A stretch of DNA of 64,000 nucleotides from Blastobasis lacticolella (GCA_905147135.1 LR990056.1:2986001-3050000), one strand, 5' to 3'. Shown: positions 22,195 through 33,167, counted from the first letter of the stretch. Program-made: numbers and translations. Notes: a model not told the origin generated them from the sequence alone.

Positions 22195-22295
22195 TGAGTT
22201 GGAGAGGAGTTCAAGAGGAAGGTTTATAAGCAAGAAAAAAGGGTAGTAAAGTTAATGTACGCGAACGAAGTCGCGCCGGGCCCACAAGTTAAATA
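22195..22295 (-). repeat. Family R5 repeat fragment just upstream of AKR-B
   Basis: Contains TTCAAGAGGAAGGTTTATAA and CGAACGAAGTCGCGCCGGGC, complements of the blocks in the copy at 57150-57345. It ends about 190 bp before the AKR-B ATG. Confidence 0.55.
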
Positions 22296-22487
22296 TAAAA
22301 TAGTATGTGAAATCAGACTCTCATAAAAGTAATCTAAAAATTATATTAATTGAACACGACAAGACATAGCACACAAGTGTCGTGTCGGCGAGTTCTAAAG
22401 AGCAGCGATGAACTTGCAAGAGCTTCTAAACAAAGCAAAATTCTTTGGCAAATAAAGCGAAGCTTCGTCCAGGGCCGGACGTTCAAA

Positions 22488-25400
22488 ATGGCGAAATACA
22501 CTCTGGCGTTGATTTCCTTGGTGAACGTAAGTTATTTTAATCTATTTTATTTATTGTACACATTAGAAACATTTATATGGCTTCTTATGAGATGAAATAG
22601 TGGCAGCAAGTACCTTTAGCAAAGCTAAAAAAGAACTTATCTGACTACTAATATTTAAAGAGGAAAACTTTGTATGTTTTTAAGTTGAGAACTGTTGCAC
22701 AATATTTAGATCTTGTTTGATTTGAATCCTTTCCAGTAGGGTTTAGACCCTGCTGGAAAGGATTGTAGCCCACAGGGACACTTGGCGATACCTAATCTTA
22801 TAAACTGCTGAACCAATTTTGAACATTCTTTTACTGCTACGAAGCTACATTACTTCTAAGTAGAAGAACACCAACCCCTTACTCGTGTCGTACGAGGCGA
22901 CTAATGTTTCCGAGGCAGGCAAATTTCCGTAGGCTGGAAAATGGGCAGCAGTTATTTTCATTGCTATATTTATAACACTGCGACCTTCAACCCGCCAGCC
23001 AAGCATGTTGATTATGGCAATAACCTCCCCTAATTTCTGCAGTGGACTGTTACGGGCTGTGATGATGATGATGTCTCTCCGATAATAATGGTGACCACTT
23101 TCCAGCAGGTGGCCCGTTTGCCTGTTTGCATACAGTACGACGTAAAGAAAAAAAAATAGGATAGAGATCTAAGCCTGATGAGGTCTGATTGACAGATCAA
23201 GACCGAGCTACTGTAGCTGTTAATTTCTGTTTCCAGACATAAGTTATCTACTATTATAGAGAATAGAAAAAATACTACGCTAAAACACCCTACGCTAAAA
23301 CCTGGCATTTTATAACACTCCTCTTGAAAAAGAGTTGCAACTCCAACTCTTTCTCAACTAATATTAGCAATGATGGTATCTACCTATCAAAGGCAATACA
23401 AAAAAACTGTTGCCTATGCGTGGGCAGGTATATTCAATAGAATTTTATCACTGTTTTCCTTAAGTCATGTTCTGTTGTTATTGAGTTTTTAGAGACATTT
23501 TGTAATTATGTTTTTTTTGTATTATTCATCGTGTGAACAAAAAGTAAATTAGAACTTTGGGTTCTACTTTGATTTTTTGCCGTAATAATTGGTTTCGAAA
23601 AAAAGGTCACGATAGTGGGGCTCATTTAAGCAGGTCGGAATTTAAATTTGGGGACCTACTTCAGTTTTTTTTACTTTCTTTTTGCCTAGGGAGGCACACG
23701 GATGGACAGTTCACCTGATGGAAAGCGGTCACCGTCGTACAGGACCTCTGCAGCTTAAGGGGGGAGTTTAGGACAGAGGTCCTCTAAATTAAATCCCTAG
23801 CAAAATTATAGGTATAGGGGCGCTATTATTGATTCGCTCTTCTCGATTCGAACTGTTTTCAATTTTAATTCACAGCCTGAAAAAATCAATATTTTAAATC
23901 ACATTGTCAGCGCCGAAAGAGTATGGTTCAAAATAGGAAAAATCAGCATTATGTATTAAAATATCAAATTTTTCATATCGAACATCAAAGTTGAAAACCG
24001 CTCGAATCGAAGCGAGCGATTCAGAAACAGGACCCCAGGACCCCATCTGGATCCTAAGGGGCGAGCATAAGACAGAGGTTCCCAAAATTAAATCCCAGGC
24101 AAAATTACAGGTACAGATACATAAAAATACCGGTGGAAATAAATATCTACCAGTCTTAAGATTTCAATAAAAGGTCTTACTAAACATAATAATTACCTCA
24201 TACGAATGTTTATACCAGTCAATGGCCTTTCTTACCTGTTTTTAACTAGACGAAATAAAAAAGTCGTTGAACTATTTCAATATTAAACTGGTTTAGGTAA
24301 GATGTTTTGTTAGCAAACTAAAACAAGTTTTCACCAGTCCTAGTAATGACTAAGTAATCAAACAAACTAACAAATACACAAATTTATTTCTTAGATAGTA
24401 TGTGCTTATTTAAGTCGGTATCTACCTACTTATAAGTTTAATACTTTTGAAAATAAAGACCTACCAATTGCGACTCCATTTTGTATACAAAGGGCGGCTG
24501 CTATCTTACATTAAAACAACGCATAGGTATATTTTAAGACTTAGGTACAATGCAGACCTTAATCTTAGTATATTTAACAAGATTTTTAGTAACTTGGTTT
24601 GTAATTCATCTCATTCATTCATCAGCACTCGGGAATAATATATTAATTTAGCTAGCTTTTAATCAGAGAAAAAACTGTTTAGAATCGATGCTGATATTCG
24701 GAGATTAATGAGCTACCTCCCCTAACATACAAACTTACTTAATTCTTAGATAGTATGTACTCTGGAACTCAAGATTGTGTGGAAGAGATCACATTAGTGA
24801 TAAGACCGCCCTTTGTATGTGTGGACGGTAGGATGATGATTATAGCATTGTGTAATTCTGCATTACTATTTCTAGGTGGTGCTAGCGGCACAGGTTCCGG
24901 AATTACAGTTGAACGATGGCAACAAAATTCCTGCTTTAGCTCTCGGGACCTATGGCTCTGTAAGTTTTTGAAAGTAGATGATATTGTAACAACAATTAAG
25001 CCATACTTAAGGTTGGTACTCTGTTGGCTAAACGATCCAATTTGGATTTTGACCTTTGACAGAAGCTTCTATGCATTTATGCACATATACGCACGCCACT
25101 TGTCCCGATCTTCTTCAAGCAATAAATCATTTATTCATTCATTCATTTATTCTGTAGTCAATTACGTCGCAGCAGAATACCTGTAAATAATAATAAATCT
25201 TATACTGGTTCAGGTCACTTTACGCAATAATTCTCATTTGAATTGAAAATATAGGTAGATACAAGCATAACGTTCACTTTGTAATTGTGCTGCCAACTAT
25301 AATAAATAATAGCAAGTAGATACAATAGTTTAACTAATAATGATTATCCACAGATAGAAGATAAGCATTACTATCTAACGAGGCAACGTAGCAGGCTTTC

Positions 25401-28400
25401 TGGGCACCATTGCGGTGGGCAGCGATGTGGAAGTCTATTTCTTATTTTCAATGTTTTATAAGACAATTCTTGTATTAGTGTTCATTTTTATTATCTCTGT
25501 ATGTATTTTGTGTGTTTTTTTATAAACTTACATAATACATAAAAAAGAAATATTCAAATTACCCCACTAATGATTTAAAATGGTCACCCGTCCATGCAAG
25601 AGTTGCTAAATAATTGGATTTTGATGTAGCTTGACGTACTTCTCGACCTCTGAGACCTCAACAAGTCACGATCACGACTTTAGTTGCTATGCGCATGACC
25701 TTGGTGCAACTCATCTTAATTAATATGCCAACAGTGTGCATCTGAATAAAGTTGAAGTCTAGTCTAGGTCGTTCTTTGTGTTCAATTGAGACCAAGAAAT
25801 TCCTAAGCACCTACAGTTTCAAGTATATACCAGTTTCATTATGAAAGTTTCACAAGATACTTACTAAAAAGATATTTCGCCAGGCGTAGGTAATCTTTGG
25901 ACTTTTCAGTCTGAAAATTCGTTTATTCGACTAGGTAATGCCTAATTTTATATATACTCGTAATGAATCTAACTCGTTATACGTAAAATTATTTATACGT
26001 CTATTTTAATGTGAGACGATACGACACGGCACGATACGATAGCCAACAGTACGATAAGAACTTTAGAATGGCGCGGTGTATGCCTTACCCACTACAAACA
26101 AAATGATGATAGTGTTGGTTGTAGGTATTATAAGTCCTATGTTGCCGTTCCTATAAAACCTTTTCAAAGCCTTACGCTCCACACAGTATCTACACCTCTC
26201 TAGGCATGTACACTATCCCACAAATATGTTATAAATAATAATATAGATACCATTACCATACCATATAGGGATGACTATCGGTTTCCAAAGCTGTTCAACC
26301 AGCCACAGCTTCCCCAGCGGAAGACTTTATTCAACCTCACTCTGCCAACGATTTTAGGAGGCACTTGATGATACATCTGTTCAATTCCAGGCTAAGGACA
26401 TAGCCCATATGCGCCAGACCATCAACTGGGCAGTCGAGGCTGGCTACCGGCACATCGACACTGCGGCCCTGTATGAGAACGAGGAGCAGATCGGACAAGG
26501 CATCCGTGACGTCATCGACAATGGACAAGTCAAGAGAGAAGACCTGTTTATTACTACCAAGGTATTTTGTTCAAGATTTTCGATGATTTGGAGAAATGGC
26601 AAAGTTATGTTCATGCGTTATATAGCATTGGAGTTTACGTTTACAAAGAGTATCGTAGCTTATCTCTACAAAGATATATAGTATAAATTTACTTTCATAA
26701 TAATGTCGGTCAACATCGGTCTGCTATAGCAGCTTAGACCTCTATCGTGCCAGGTCTCAGGTTCGATTCGCGACCAGGAAACTGAAGGGCTCGATTTTAA
26801 TTTCTGTTCCGGGCCCAAATGTTATTTACTATGTATCCATAATTTCTATTCAATTAATAAGTAGACTGTGTGTTTAAAAGGTAATGAGTAGTAATTACTT
26901 GTCTAGCCCCCGATGAGCGTCGGTGGCCTAGAGGTTATGGTATCCAACTCGTAAGCGAAGGGTACCGGATTCGAAATCCACTGCCACCATGTACCAATAC
27001 CTCTTTTCTAAGTTTTGTATACATAAGTTGAATACTAACCGATGCTCTTACGGCAATGGAACACACCTGTACATTCGCATTCGTATTGTCAATTGGCACC
27101 CTGTGTGTTTGAGTGAGGCCTCATTGTAACGTTTCTTGCGGCTAAGTGAATTAGTCCAACCAACCAATAATTGAAATAGGAAATTCTCATTTAAATTCCG
27201 TACATTCCAGCTGTGGAGCGACAAGCACGCCGAAAACCAAGTGGTGCCGGCTCTGAGGGAGTCTCTGAGGAAACTAGGCCTTGACTACGTGGACTTGTAC
27301 CTTATTCACAGCCCAGCAGCCCTAAACGTAAGTATATTTCGTATTTTCTAGACTCGATCCAAACAGTGTTACACTCCTAATGGACCCACATTTTCAGACA
27401 GCTACTTTAAAAAGTAAAAAGTGTAGTTCGGCGTGCCTCATTAGATGGCGCTGCTTAGATAGGATGCTCTAATATTAAAGGTAACCGATGTTACTAGGAA
27501 AGGTGTTTCATAAAAATATACTTAGTTGTAGCACCTTTTTAAGAAGAATGCTCTAATCTAACGGTTTCATTTTGATTTATTTTTAAAAATCGTGTCAAAT
27601 CAACGCCATTTGTTATAATTATTTGAACTATTTTTCTTTTTAATCGGCTCTCGGAAAGTTTTCCATTTCTGCAGAAAATTCAAGGCTTTGCAACTTCAAG
27701 AAGACTTCTGTGCGGATGTTTATCTGCATTCCCATATAAAATTCAAAAAGGCTGTACACAAGCATTATCTGCATGCCCTATGCATAGGGTTGCCACCCGT
27801 ACTATAATATAAAGTATCGTACTATATTTTAGACATTTGTACTATAAATTATAGAAAAATAATATAGTACGAAAAATACTATATTTCCACTGTCGAACTT
27901 TTTTATATTAAGTTGTAACAGTAACGCATCCCCAGCGTAGCATAGACAGTTTCAGAAGGAAACATCGTCACACCTTGTTCCTGTGAGGGTAGGAAGAAAC
28001 CACATTGTTCCATTTGTTGGCCAAAGCCAAAATCTACCAAAAATTATATGACAAAATTAATAAGTACCTAATAATATAAATATAAATGTGTACTATATTT
28101 TTACCAAAATTTTCCAAAAGTACTATATATTTTGGCTATTAAAAAGAAAAATACTATTTTTCTCCAAAAAAAAGGTGGCAACCCTACCTATGCATGTCAT
28201 TATTCCCTCTATTATTTACTCCTATGTACCTATCTTTAGGATGTATTTGTTGTTCACCTATATCTTGTATCTTTAAAAAATTGTATAAATTTTGTATTTA
28301 TATATTTATGTATTGTATCTCTTCCTTCACCCTATCTTCTGGTAGTGCATAAAGTTTTAATAAATAAATAAAATTCGTTTTCGAATTTTGCAGGCTGATG

Positions 28401-31400
28401 GCTCTCCATCCAACATTGACTACTTGGAGACTTGGAGGGGCATGCAGGAGGCGCAGAAGCTGGGACTGGCGAGGTCCATAGGAGTCTCAAACTTCAACAG
28501 AGAGCAGATCGAGAGGATCATTGCTACCGGGGGAGTGATACCAGCTGTTAACGAGATAGAGGTGGGTAAAAATGTGTCTTATAAAAAAAACACCTTGGCG
28601 TTAAAGTCCCGGTCGTGCTCTCAAGCACGAGGGCCCGGGGTACGCATTGACCGTTACAAATTCAGTTTACCCTCACCGTAAGAGCATCGGTTGAGAGCGT
28701 CGGTGGCCGAACGGTTAGAGTACACGACTCGTAAGCCAGAGGTCCCGGGTTCGAATCCCGCTCCGGCCATGTACCAATGACTGTTTTCTGAGTTATGTAC
28801 ATTAGTTGAATACTAACCGATGCTCTTACGGTGAGGGAAAACGTCGTGATGAAACCTGCACATTCAGGCGACTGGATGTGTAACCATGATCCAATCTGGT
28901 CAGTTTCCCTTGTTAGCAGGGTCATGGAGGTCAGATGGCAGTCGCTCCACTGTAATTACCTAACCTGCCAAATCCTGGATCATGGTCAAGGCGGACCCCG
29001 GGCCCTCGTGCGCGAGAGCACAACCGGGACATTAACGCCAAGACGATGATGATGATGTAAGAGCATCGGTTAGAATTCAACTAATGCACTTAACTCAGAA
29101 AAGAGTCATTGGTACATGGCCGCAGCGGGATACGAACCCGGTATGATTGTTTAAATGACATTAAATTATTTAAACGATTTATAAAAATTTGACATACTAT
29201 TATTTAGTAGTAATATAGTTATTGACGTTTTAAATAATAATTCATCTTGACAATAATTGATCTTGATTGAAAAAACGTGTTTAATACATTTCATAATTAA
29301 ATGGCACCTATCTCATTACGTTGGCAGTACAGCGCCACAAACTGGAACTAAGTGTTGCCCTTTTGAAATGTCATTTAATGAGGAGTTTTCCAGTAGGTAT
29401 TGTCAGTTGGTTTCAAAAAGCATCAATAGATGGCGCTCCTACAATTTTGGTAATCTTTTTTTAGTCTGTATGATGGTGGCAGTAATTTCATGCAGCCAAC
29501 TACTACTAAACTTTAAAATAAATGAGGAGTTTTCCAATAGGTATCTAAAGCATTCTTAACCACTCACTAGATGGCGGCCCAACAATTTTGGTAAATGATA
29601 ATTGCTTGAAAAAGATTCTTAGCAAAGGGTATATAAACACTGGGTACGTTGTATTGGATAATATTTATTTATCAATAGTTTTCCACCATTTTAGAGGTAG
29701 TAATAAAATGGAACATAGTGCCTATTCATAAAAATATGTCTTTGTACATTTCGTTCAACCTTTGAAAGTTATGTTTATATTAATAAACATTTTATTTTTA
29801 GGTTTAGTATTAGATGGCTGCATGATACCACTGCCAAAATTATACAGATTTTTAAAAAAATACCAGAATTGTAGGAGCGCCATCTATTGATGCTTTTTGA
29901 AACCAACTGACAATACCTACTGAAAAACTCCTCATTGTTTATTAATATAAACATAACTGTTGAAGGTTGAACAAAATGTACAAAAAAGTATTTATATAAC
30001 TTGGCATTATGTTCTATTATTATTACAACCTCTAAAATGGTTGAAAACTATTGACAAATACAATATTATCCAATACAACGTTGGGTACGTTTAGGTGTGT
30101 TTATATCCTCTTTGCCAAGAAACTATTTCAAGCGATTATCAATTACCAAAATTGTCGGAGCGTCATCTAGTGAGTGGTTAGGAATGCTTTAGATACCTAT
30201 TGGAAAACTGCTCATTGTTAACAACAGCGCCGCCGTCACCGAGCCCGTCTGCATCGTAACTCCTGAACGGGTGGACCGTTTTCGATGTGGTTTTCTATAT
30301 TTTATAGATAGTTTAATCGAGATGATTCTTAGGTTTGATTAAAATCGGTGTAGTAGTGTAAGAAATATTTGAGCATGTATAGTTCGTATGTATGTATTGT
30401 GAAGAGTGGAGGAATCGGGGGGAGGCCTTTGCCCAGCAGTGGGATGATTCGGGCTAATATAGATAGATAAAGAGAGGTAGGGCATAGCGGGGTATCTCGT
30501 TCGAATTGGAGCCGCCTGACTGGGGAAGTACCTCCACCTTACAGAATATCGCAGCTAAATAATACTCTTTTAAATAGTATTGTGTTTCTGCCGGTGAGTA
30601 AGGTTTCCAGTGCTCCATGGGGTGGGGATTTGGGGAACCGTGGCTTTGGCAGTGGAGTGGCATTTGCTTTTTGCTGCCAGAGCAACGTGTTATAGAGGTG
30701 GGCAACGCATTAGCGATACTCTTGGTGTTGCTAATGTCTATAGGCAGTGGTGACCACTTTCCATCAGGTGGCCCGCTTGCCTGTTTGCCTACAGTATGAC
30801 ATAAAAAAAAAAAAAGATAGATGTATAGTTGGTGGAGAGGCATCCAATGTTTATCTGTACGTTATGTTAGTCCATAGGCTGCGGTGACTGCTTACCATCA
30901 GGCAAGCCGCAAGCTTGTTTGCCACCTTAGTGGTAAAAATAAAAAAGTTATTTATTTTATTACGAAAACTTATTTTAGGTGTCATGAATTTGTTTGATAA
31001 ATGGGTAACACACAGCCATTTTGTCCAAGCATATTTAATTATTCACAGTTTTTTACTAGTAACTAATGAAAATATAGTGAGATTGTATCAAAATGTAATT
31101 ATATAAGTTTTACTCGCAAATAATTCAGTAGTTCAGTTGTATTGTAGTTCAGTATATTATCGATGTTACCTACCTTTTTCAATATTAAATAAAACACCGT
31201 GCTCCCAGGTGAACCCGACTCACACACAGCAGCCTCTGGTCTCCTACTGTTTGGAGAAAGGCATCGTAGTGATGGCTTACAGTCCCTTCGGGTTCCTGGT
31301 GTCCAGGGACCATCCTAATCCTCCTCCACCGAAGATTGACGATCCTGAGCTGGTGAAGATTGGGCAGAAATACGGCAAGAGTACCAGTCAAGTTGTACTA

Positions 31401-32797
31401 CGGTATTTGGTAAGACTTAATAAATAAATTGATAATAAATATTCGTGGACAAATTCACACAGCGCCATCTAGCCCCAAACTAAGCAAAGCTTGTACTATG
31501 GGTGCTAGATAACTGATATACTACTTAAATACTTTTTTAAAATACATACTTATTAGACATAGAACACTCAGACCCGTAACCGTAGCCGGGAATCGAACCC
31601 GGGACCTCTTGCGTGGTTGCGTGGTGGCATGTTGACCATTGAACCACTCAGGTCGTCAACAACACTCAGGTCGTCAACAACAACTTTGTTGTATTAAGGG
31701 TCTGGTGTTTCTGGTATACAAGTATGTAACCATGATCCAGCTGGTCAGATTCCCCTATTAAGGGCGTCACGGATGTCAGGTGGCAGTCGCTCCACTGGAA
31801 TTATCTGACCCGCCAAATTCTGTATCATAGTCAAGGCGGAGCCCTACGCAGTCGCCTGTCATTTATTTTGCATGACGCGCTATGGTAGATTCGCGTTCAC
31901 GTGTGTTGCCATAAAGTTTTTTCTTTATGTCATACGGTAGGCAAACAGACAAGCGGGCCACCTGATGGAAAGTGGTCACCACTACCTATAGACATTAGCA
32001 ACACCAAGTGTATCGCTAATGCGTTGCCCACCTCTGTAGCACGTTGCTCTGGCAGCAAAACGGGCAAATGCCCCTCCACTGCCAAAGCCACGGTTCCCCA
32101 AATCCCCACCTCATGGAGCACTGGAGACCTTACTCAACGGCAGAAACACAATACTATTTAAAAAAGTTTACCTGCAGTATTCTGTAAGGTGCAGGTACCT
32201 CCCCAGTCGGGCGGCTCCAATTCGAACGGGACACTCCGCTATGCCCTACCTCTCTTAAAACCTATCATATGTATCTAATTTTAAATGCTACTTACGACGT
32301 ATGCTAATGTGTATTTTAGATACCTTTTATCGTAAATTATAGGAAATCTAATTTTTTTTTTACAAAACTCACTAATTTTAGGTTACTAGATATTTGATCT
32401 TATTATTTATATTTATTTGATTTGTCGACCTTTCGTAAGCGGTTAAGGAGAAATCCATAATAATCTCTCAAAAACATATTAAAGTTTAAATTATGTCAAA
32501 GAAAATTCAATTAATCGTGTTTTTGGTCCCACAAACTGAACGTTCCGTAGTTTAAAAGATCTAAGCGTACTAGATACACAGGGACACACGGCGGGAAGCG
32601 ACTTTGTTTTATACTATGAGCATATAGATATTTACTAAGATATTTAATTTCAGATCGACAGGAACATGATCCCGATACCTAAGTCAACAAACAAGGACCG
32701 CCTGTGCCAGAACATCGATGTTTTTGACTTCCAGCTGACGCCGGAGGAGATTCAGACCATTGATAGGTTCAACAAGAACGTTGGTGTATATGCATAG
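22488..32797 (+). CDS. Secreted aldo-keto reductase AKR-B (AKR2E-like), 7 coding exons, C-terminus truncated by a frameshift
   Basis: Exons: 22488-22526, 24876-24959, 26391-26561, 27211-27327, 28394-28561, 31209-31409, 32654-32797. All GT-AG, phase 0. The product is 307 aa. The signal peptide is [18 protein letters not shown]. The tetrad is D64, Y69, K98, H131 with the same spacing as AKR-A; GVSNFN and IPKSTN are present. Exon 2 is four codons shorter and exon 3 one codon longer than in AKR-A; the other internal exons match in length. The reading frame ends in NKNVGVYA and a stop at 32795. The next frame (from about 32783) reads [17 protein letters not shown], clearly the missing conserved C-terminal loop. 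One lost base near 32780-32784 would explain it. The core active site is intact; loss of the C-terminal loop would be expected to affect substrate binding. AATAAA at 33168 is a likely poly(A) signal. Confidence 0.9.
22850..23070 (+). repeat. Family R3 repeat, 5'-truncated
   Basis: CACCAACCCCTTACTCGTGT, then GGCTGGAAAATGGGCAGCAG, GCAGTGGACTGTTACGGGCT and (GAT)n. Intron 1 of AKR-B. Confidence 0.75.
23756..24116. repeat. MITE (23815-24037) flanked by a 60-bp direct repeat
   Basis: The MITE has inverted ends related to GATTCGCTCTTCTCGATTCG and is the second copy of the 3908-4148 family. The flanks 23756-23816 and 24056-24116 are diverged direct copies of one sequence (GACAGAGGT...AAATTAAATCCC), spaced 300 bp apart, so a segment including the MITE was duplicated or the MITE lies between tandem copies. 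Confidence 0.6.
25355..25520 (+). repeat. LINE ORF2 3'-end fragment
   Basis: The frame [18 protein letters not shown] parallels the cleaner copy at 49375-49525 (RISIAIQRGNAASFLVTI). Intron 2 of AKR-B. Confidence 0.55.
26905..27080 (+). repeat. SINE-1 head fragment
   Basis: GAGCGTCGGTGGCCTAGAGG (A box) and a decayed B box (GGATTCGAAATCC) are followed by the first part of the family body (GTACCAAT..., CCGATGCTCTTACGGC). The 3' part is missing. Confidence 0.75.
27389..27660. repeat. Interspersed repeat, second copy of the one at 18870-19190
   Basis: See the 18870 entry for the shared blocks. It lies 60 bp after exon 4 of AKR-B. Confidence 0.6.
27785..28186. mobile_element. hAT-type MITE with 8-bp target duplication
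   Basis: Ends TAGGGTTGCCACC and GGTGGCAACCCTA are 13-bp perfect inverted repeats. CCTATGCA occurs directly on both sides (27777-27784 and 28187-28194), an 8-bp duplication. Both features fit hAT. The 402-bp interior is AT-rich, repeats GTACTATA motifs and has no transposase. It lies in intron 4 of AKR-B. Confidence 0.9.
28600..29142 (-). repeat. Older SINE-1 copy, split by a younger SINE-1
   Basis: 28600-28692 is the complement of the SINE 3' part (decayed). 29072-29142 is the complement of its head. The younger copy at 28693-29056 separates them. Confidence 0.75.
28693..29056 (+). repeat. Full-length SINE-1 with (GAT)n tail and 15-bp target duplication
   Basis: tRNA-like head: GTCGGTGGCCGAACGGTTAG (A box region) and GGTTCGAATCCC (B box). 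The body follows, then a 3' end GGACCCCGGGCCCTCG ... ACATTAACGCCAAG and (ATG)n that matches RTE LINE 3' ends. GTAAGAGCATCGGTT flanks both sides (28678-28692 and 29057-29071). This is the reference copy for the family here. Confidence 0.93.
29377..30216. repeat. 840-bp compound palindromic repeat (A-B-A'-B')
   Basis: Segments A (29377-29510) and B (29521-29800) each start AATGAGGAGTTTTCCA. Segments A' (about 29805-29936) and B' (about 29940-30216) are their complements and end in ACTCCTCATT or ACTGCTCATT. A/A' share CATCAATAGATGGCGCTCCT. B/B' share AACCACTCACTAGATG-type and TTGTATTGGATAATAT-type blocks. No coding content. Confidence 0.7.
30400..30470 (+). repeat. RTE-type LINE 3'-end scrap
   Basis: GAGTGGAGGAATCGGGGGGAG GCCTTTGCCCAGCAGTGGGA gives [14 protein letters not shown], the end of one RTE subfamily ORF (compare 43395-43560). 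Confidence 0.6.
30470..30815 (+). repeat. Interspersed LINE-tail repeat, + copy; inverted partner at 31918-32265
   Basis: Runs from GAGGTAGGGCATAGCGGGG to GACATAAAAAAAAAAAAAG. The 3' half equals the R4 LINE tail (ACCACTTTCCATCAGGTGGC). It has an A-rich end. Intron 5 of AKR-B. Confidence 0.75.
30855..30955 (+). repeat. LINE 3'-tail fragment
   Basis: GTGACTGCTTACCATCAGGC then GTTTGCCACCTTAGTGGTAA, same subfamily as 8820-8955 and 61008-61118. Confidence 0.7.
31441..31672 (-). repeat. SINE-2 full-length copy, reverse orientation
   Basis: The complement carries the tRNA-Gly-like head with B box GGTTCGATTCCCGG, the GTTACGGGTC.. body and the GGGGCTAGATGGCGCTGTG end. It begins 31 bp after exon 6 of AKR-B. 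Confidence 0.88.
31715..31845 (+). repeat. SINE-1 internal fragment
   Basis: GTAACCATGATCCAGCTGGT, then GGTGGCAGTCGCTCCACTGG and a decayed RTE-like tail. Confidence 0.65.
31918..32265 (-). repeat. Interspersed LINE-tail repeat, - copy of 30470-30815
   Basis: Complement of the whole 30470-30815 sequence, starting at TTTTTCTTTATGTCATACGG and ending at CTATGCCCTACCTCTCTT. It is intron 6 of AKR-B. With its partner it forms an inverted pair that brackets exon 6. Confidence 0.75.
32535..32630 (+). repeat. Family R5 repeat fragment
   Basis: GTAGTTTAAAAGATCTAAGC and GGCGGGAAGCGACTTTGTTT are shared with 57150-57345 and 60475-60700. It ends 24 bp before the last AKR-B exon. Confidence 0.6.
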
Positions 32798-33167
32798 ACG
32801 TACCCGGATGGCAGTCTCACCCTTACTACCCTTTTAATAGAGACTAAAATAGGAATGGATAGAAGCTTCCTCCCTATTTTGATAAACGTCAAACTAAAAT
32901 TGATCCCGATAATGAAGTGTCAACACCATTGACTTACAATTTCGCGAGTTCGTCCGTGGTATTGTCGATGGTTCTCATACACAAGAGAGAGAAAGAGATA
33001 TGAACCAGTTGAGAGGCACCTATACGAAGCCACGGACTATCTCGCGACATTGCTGTTTGACATTTCATCGATCAATTCGGGAACACGGGAACACGACACG
33101 TTTACCAAAATAACTCTGGTGTATCTCAGTTACGACACAATCTAAAAAACTGTTGTATATGAAGTAC

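Larger units (their letters stand above)
20756..22487. other. AKR-A 3' region and intergenic spacer to AKR-B
   Basis: AATAAA at 21189-21194 and at 21547-21552 are candidate poly(A) signals for AKR-A. The rest is AT-rich, with an RTE 3' end at 21878-22020 and an R5 repeat at 22195-22295. Confidence 0.6.

Noticed and set aside
22725..22764. 18-bp hairpin AATCCTTTCCAGTAGGGT as a microRNA precursor
   Set aside because: Stem is too short for a pre-miRNA and there is no conserved flank.
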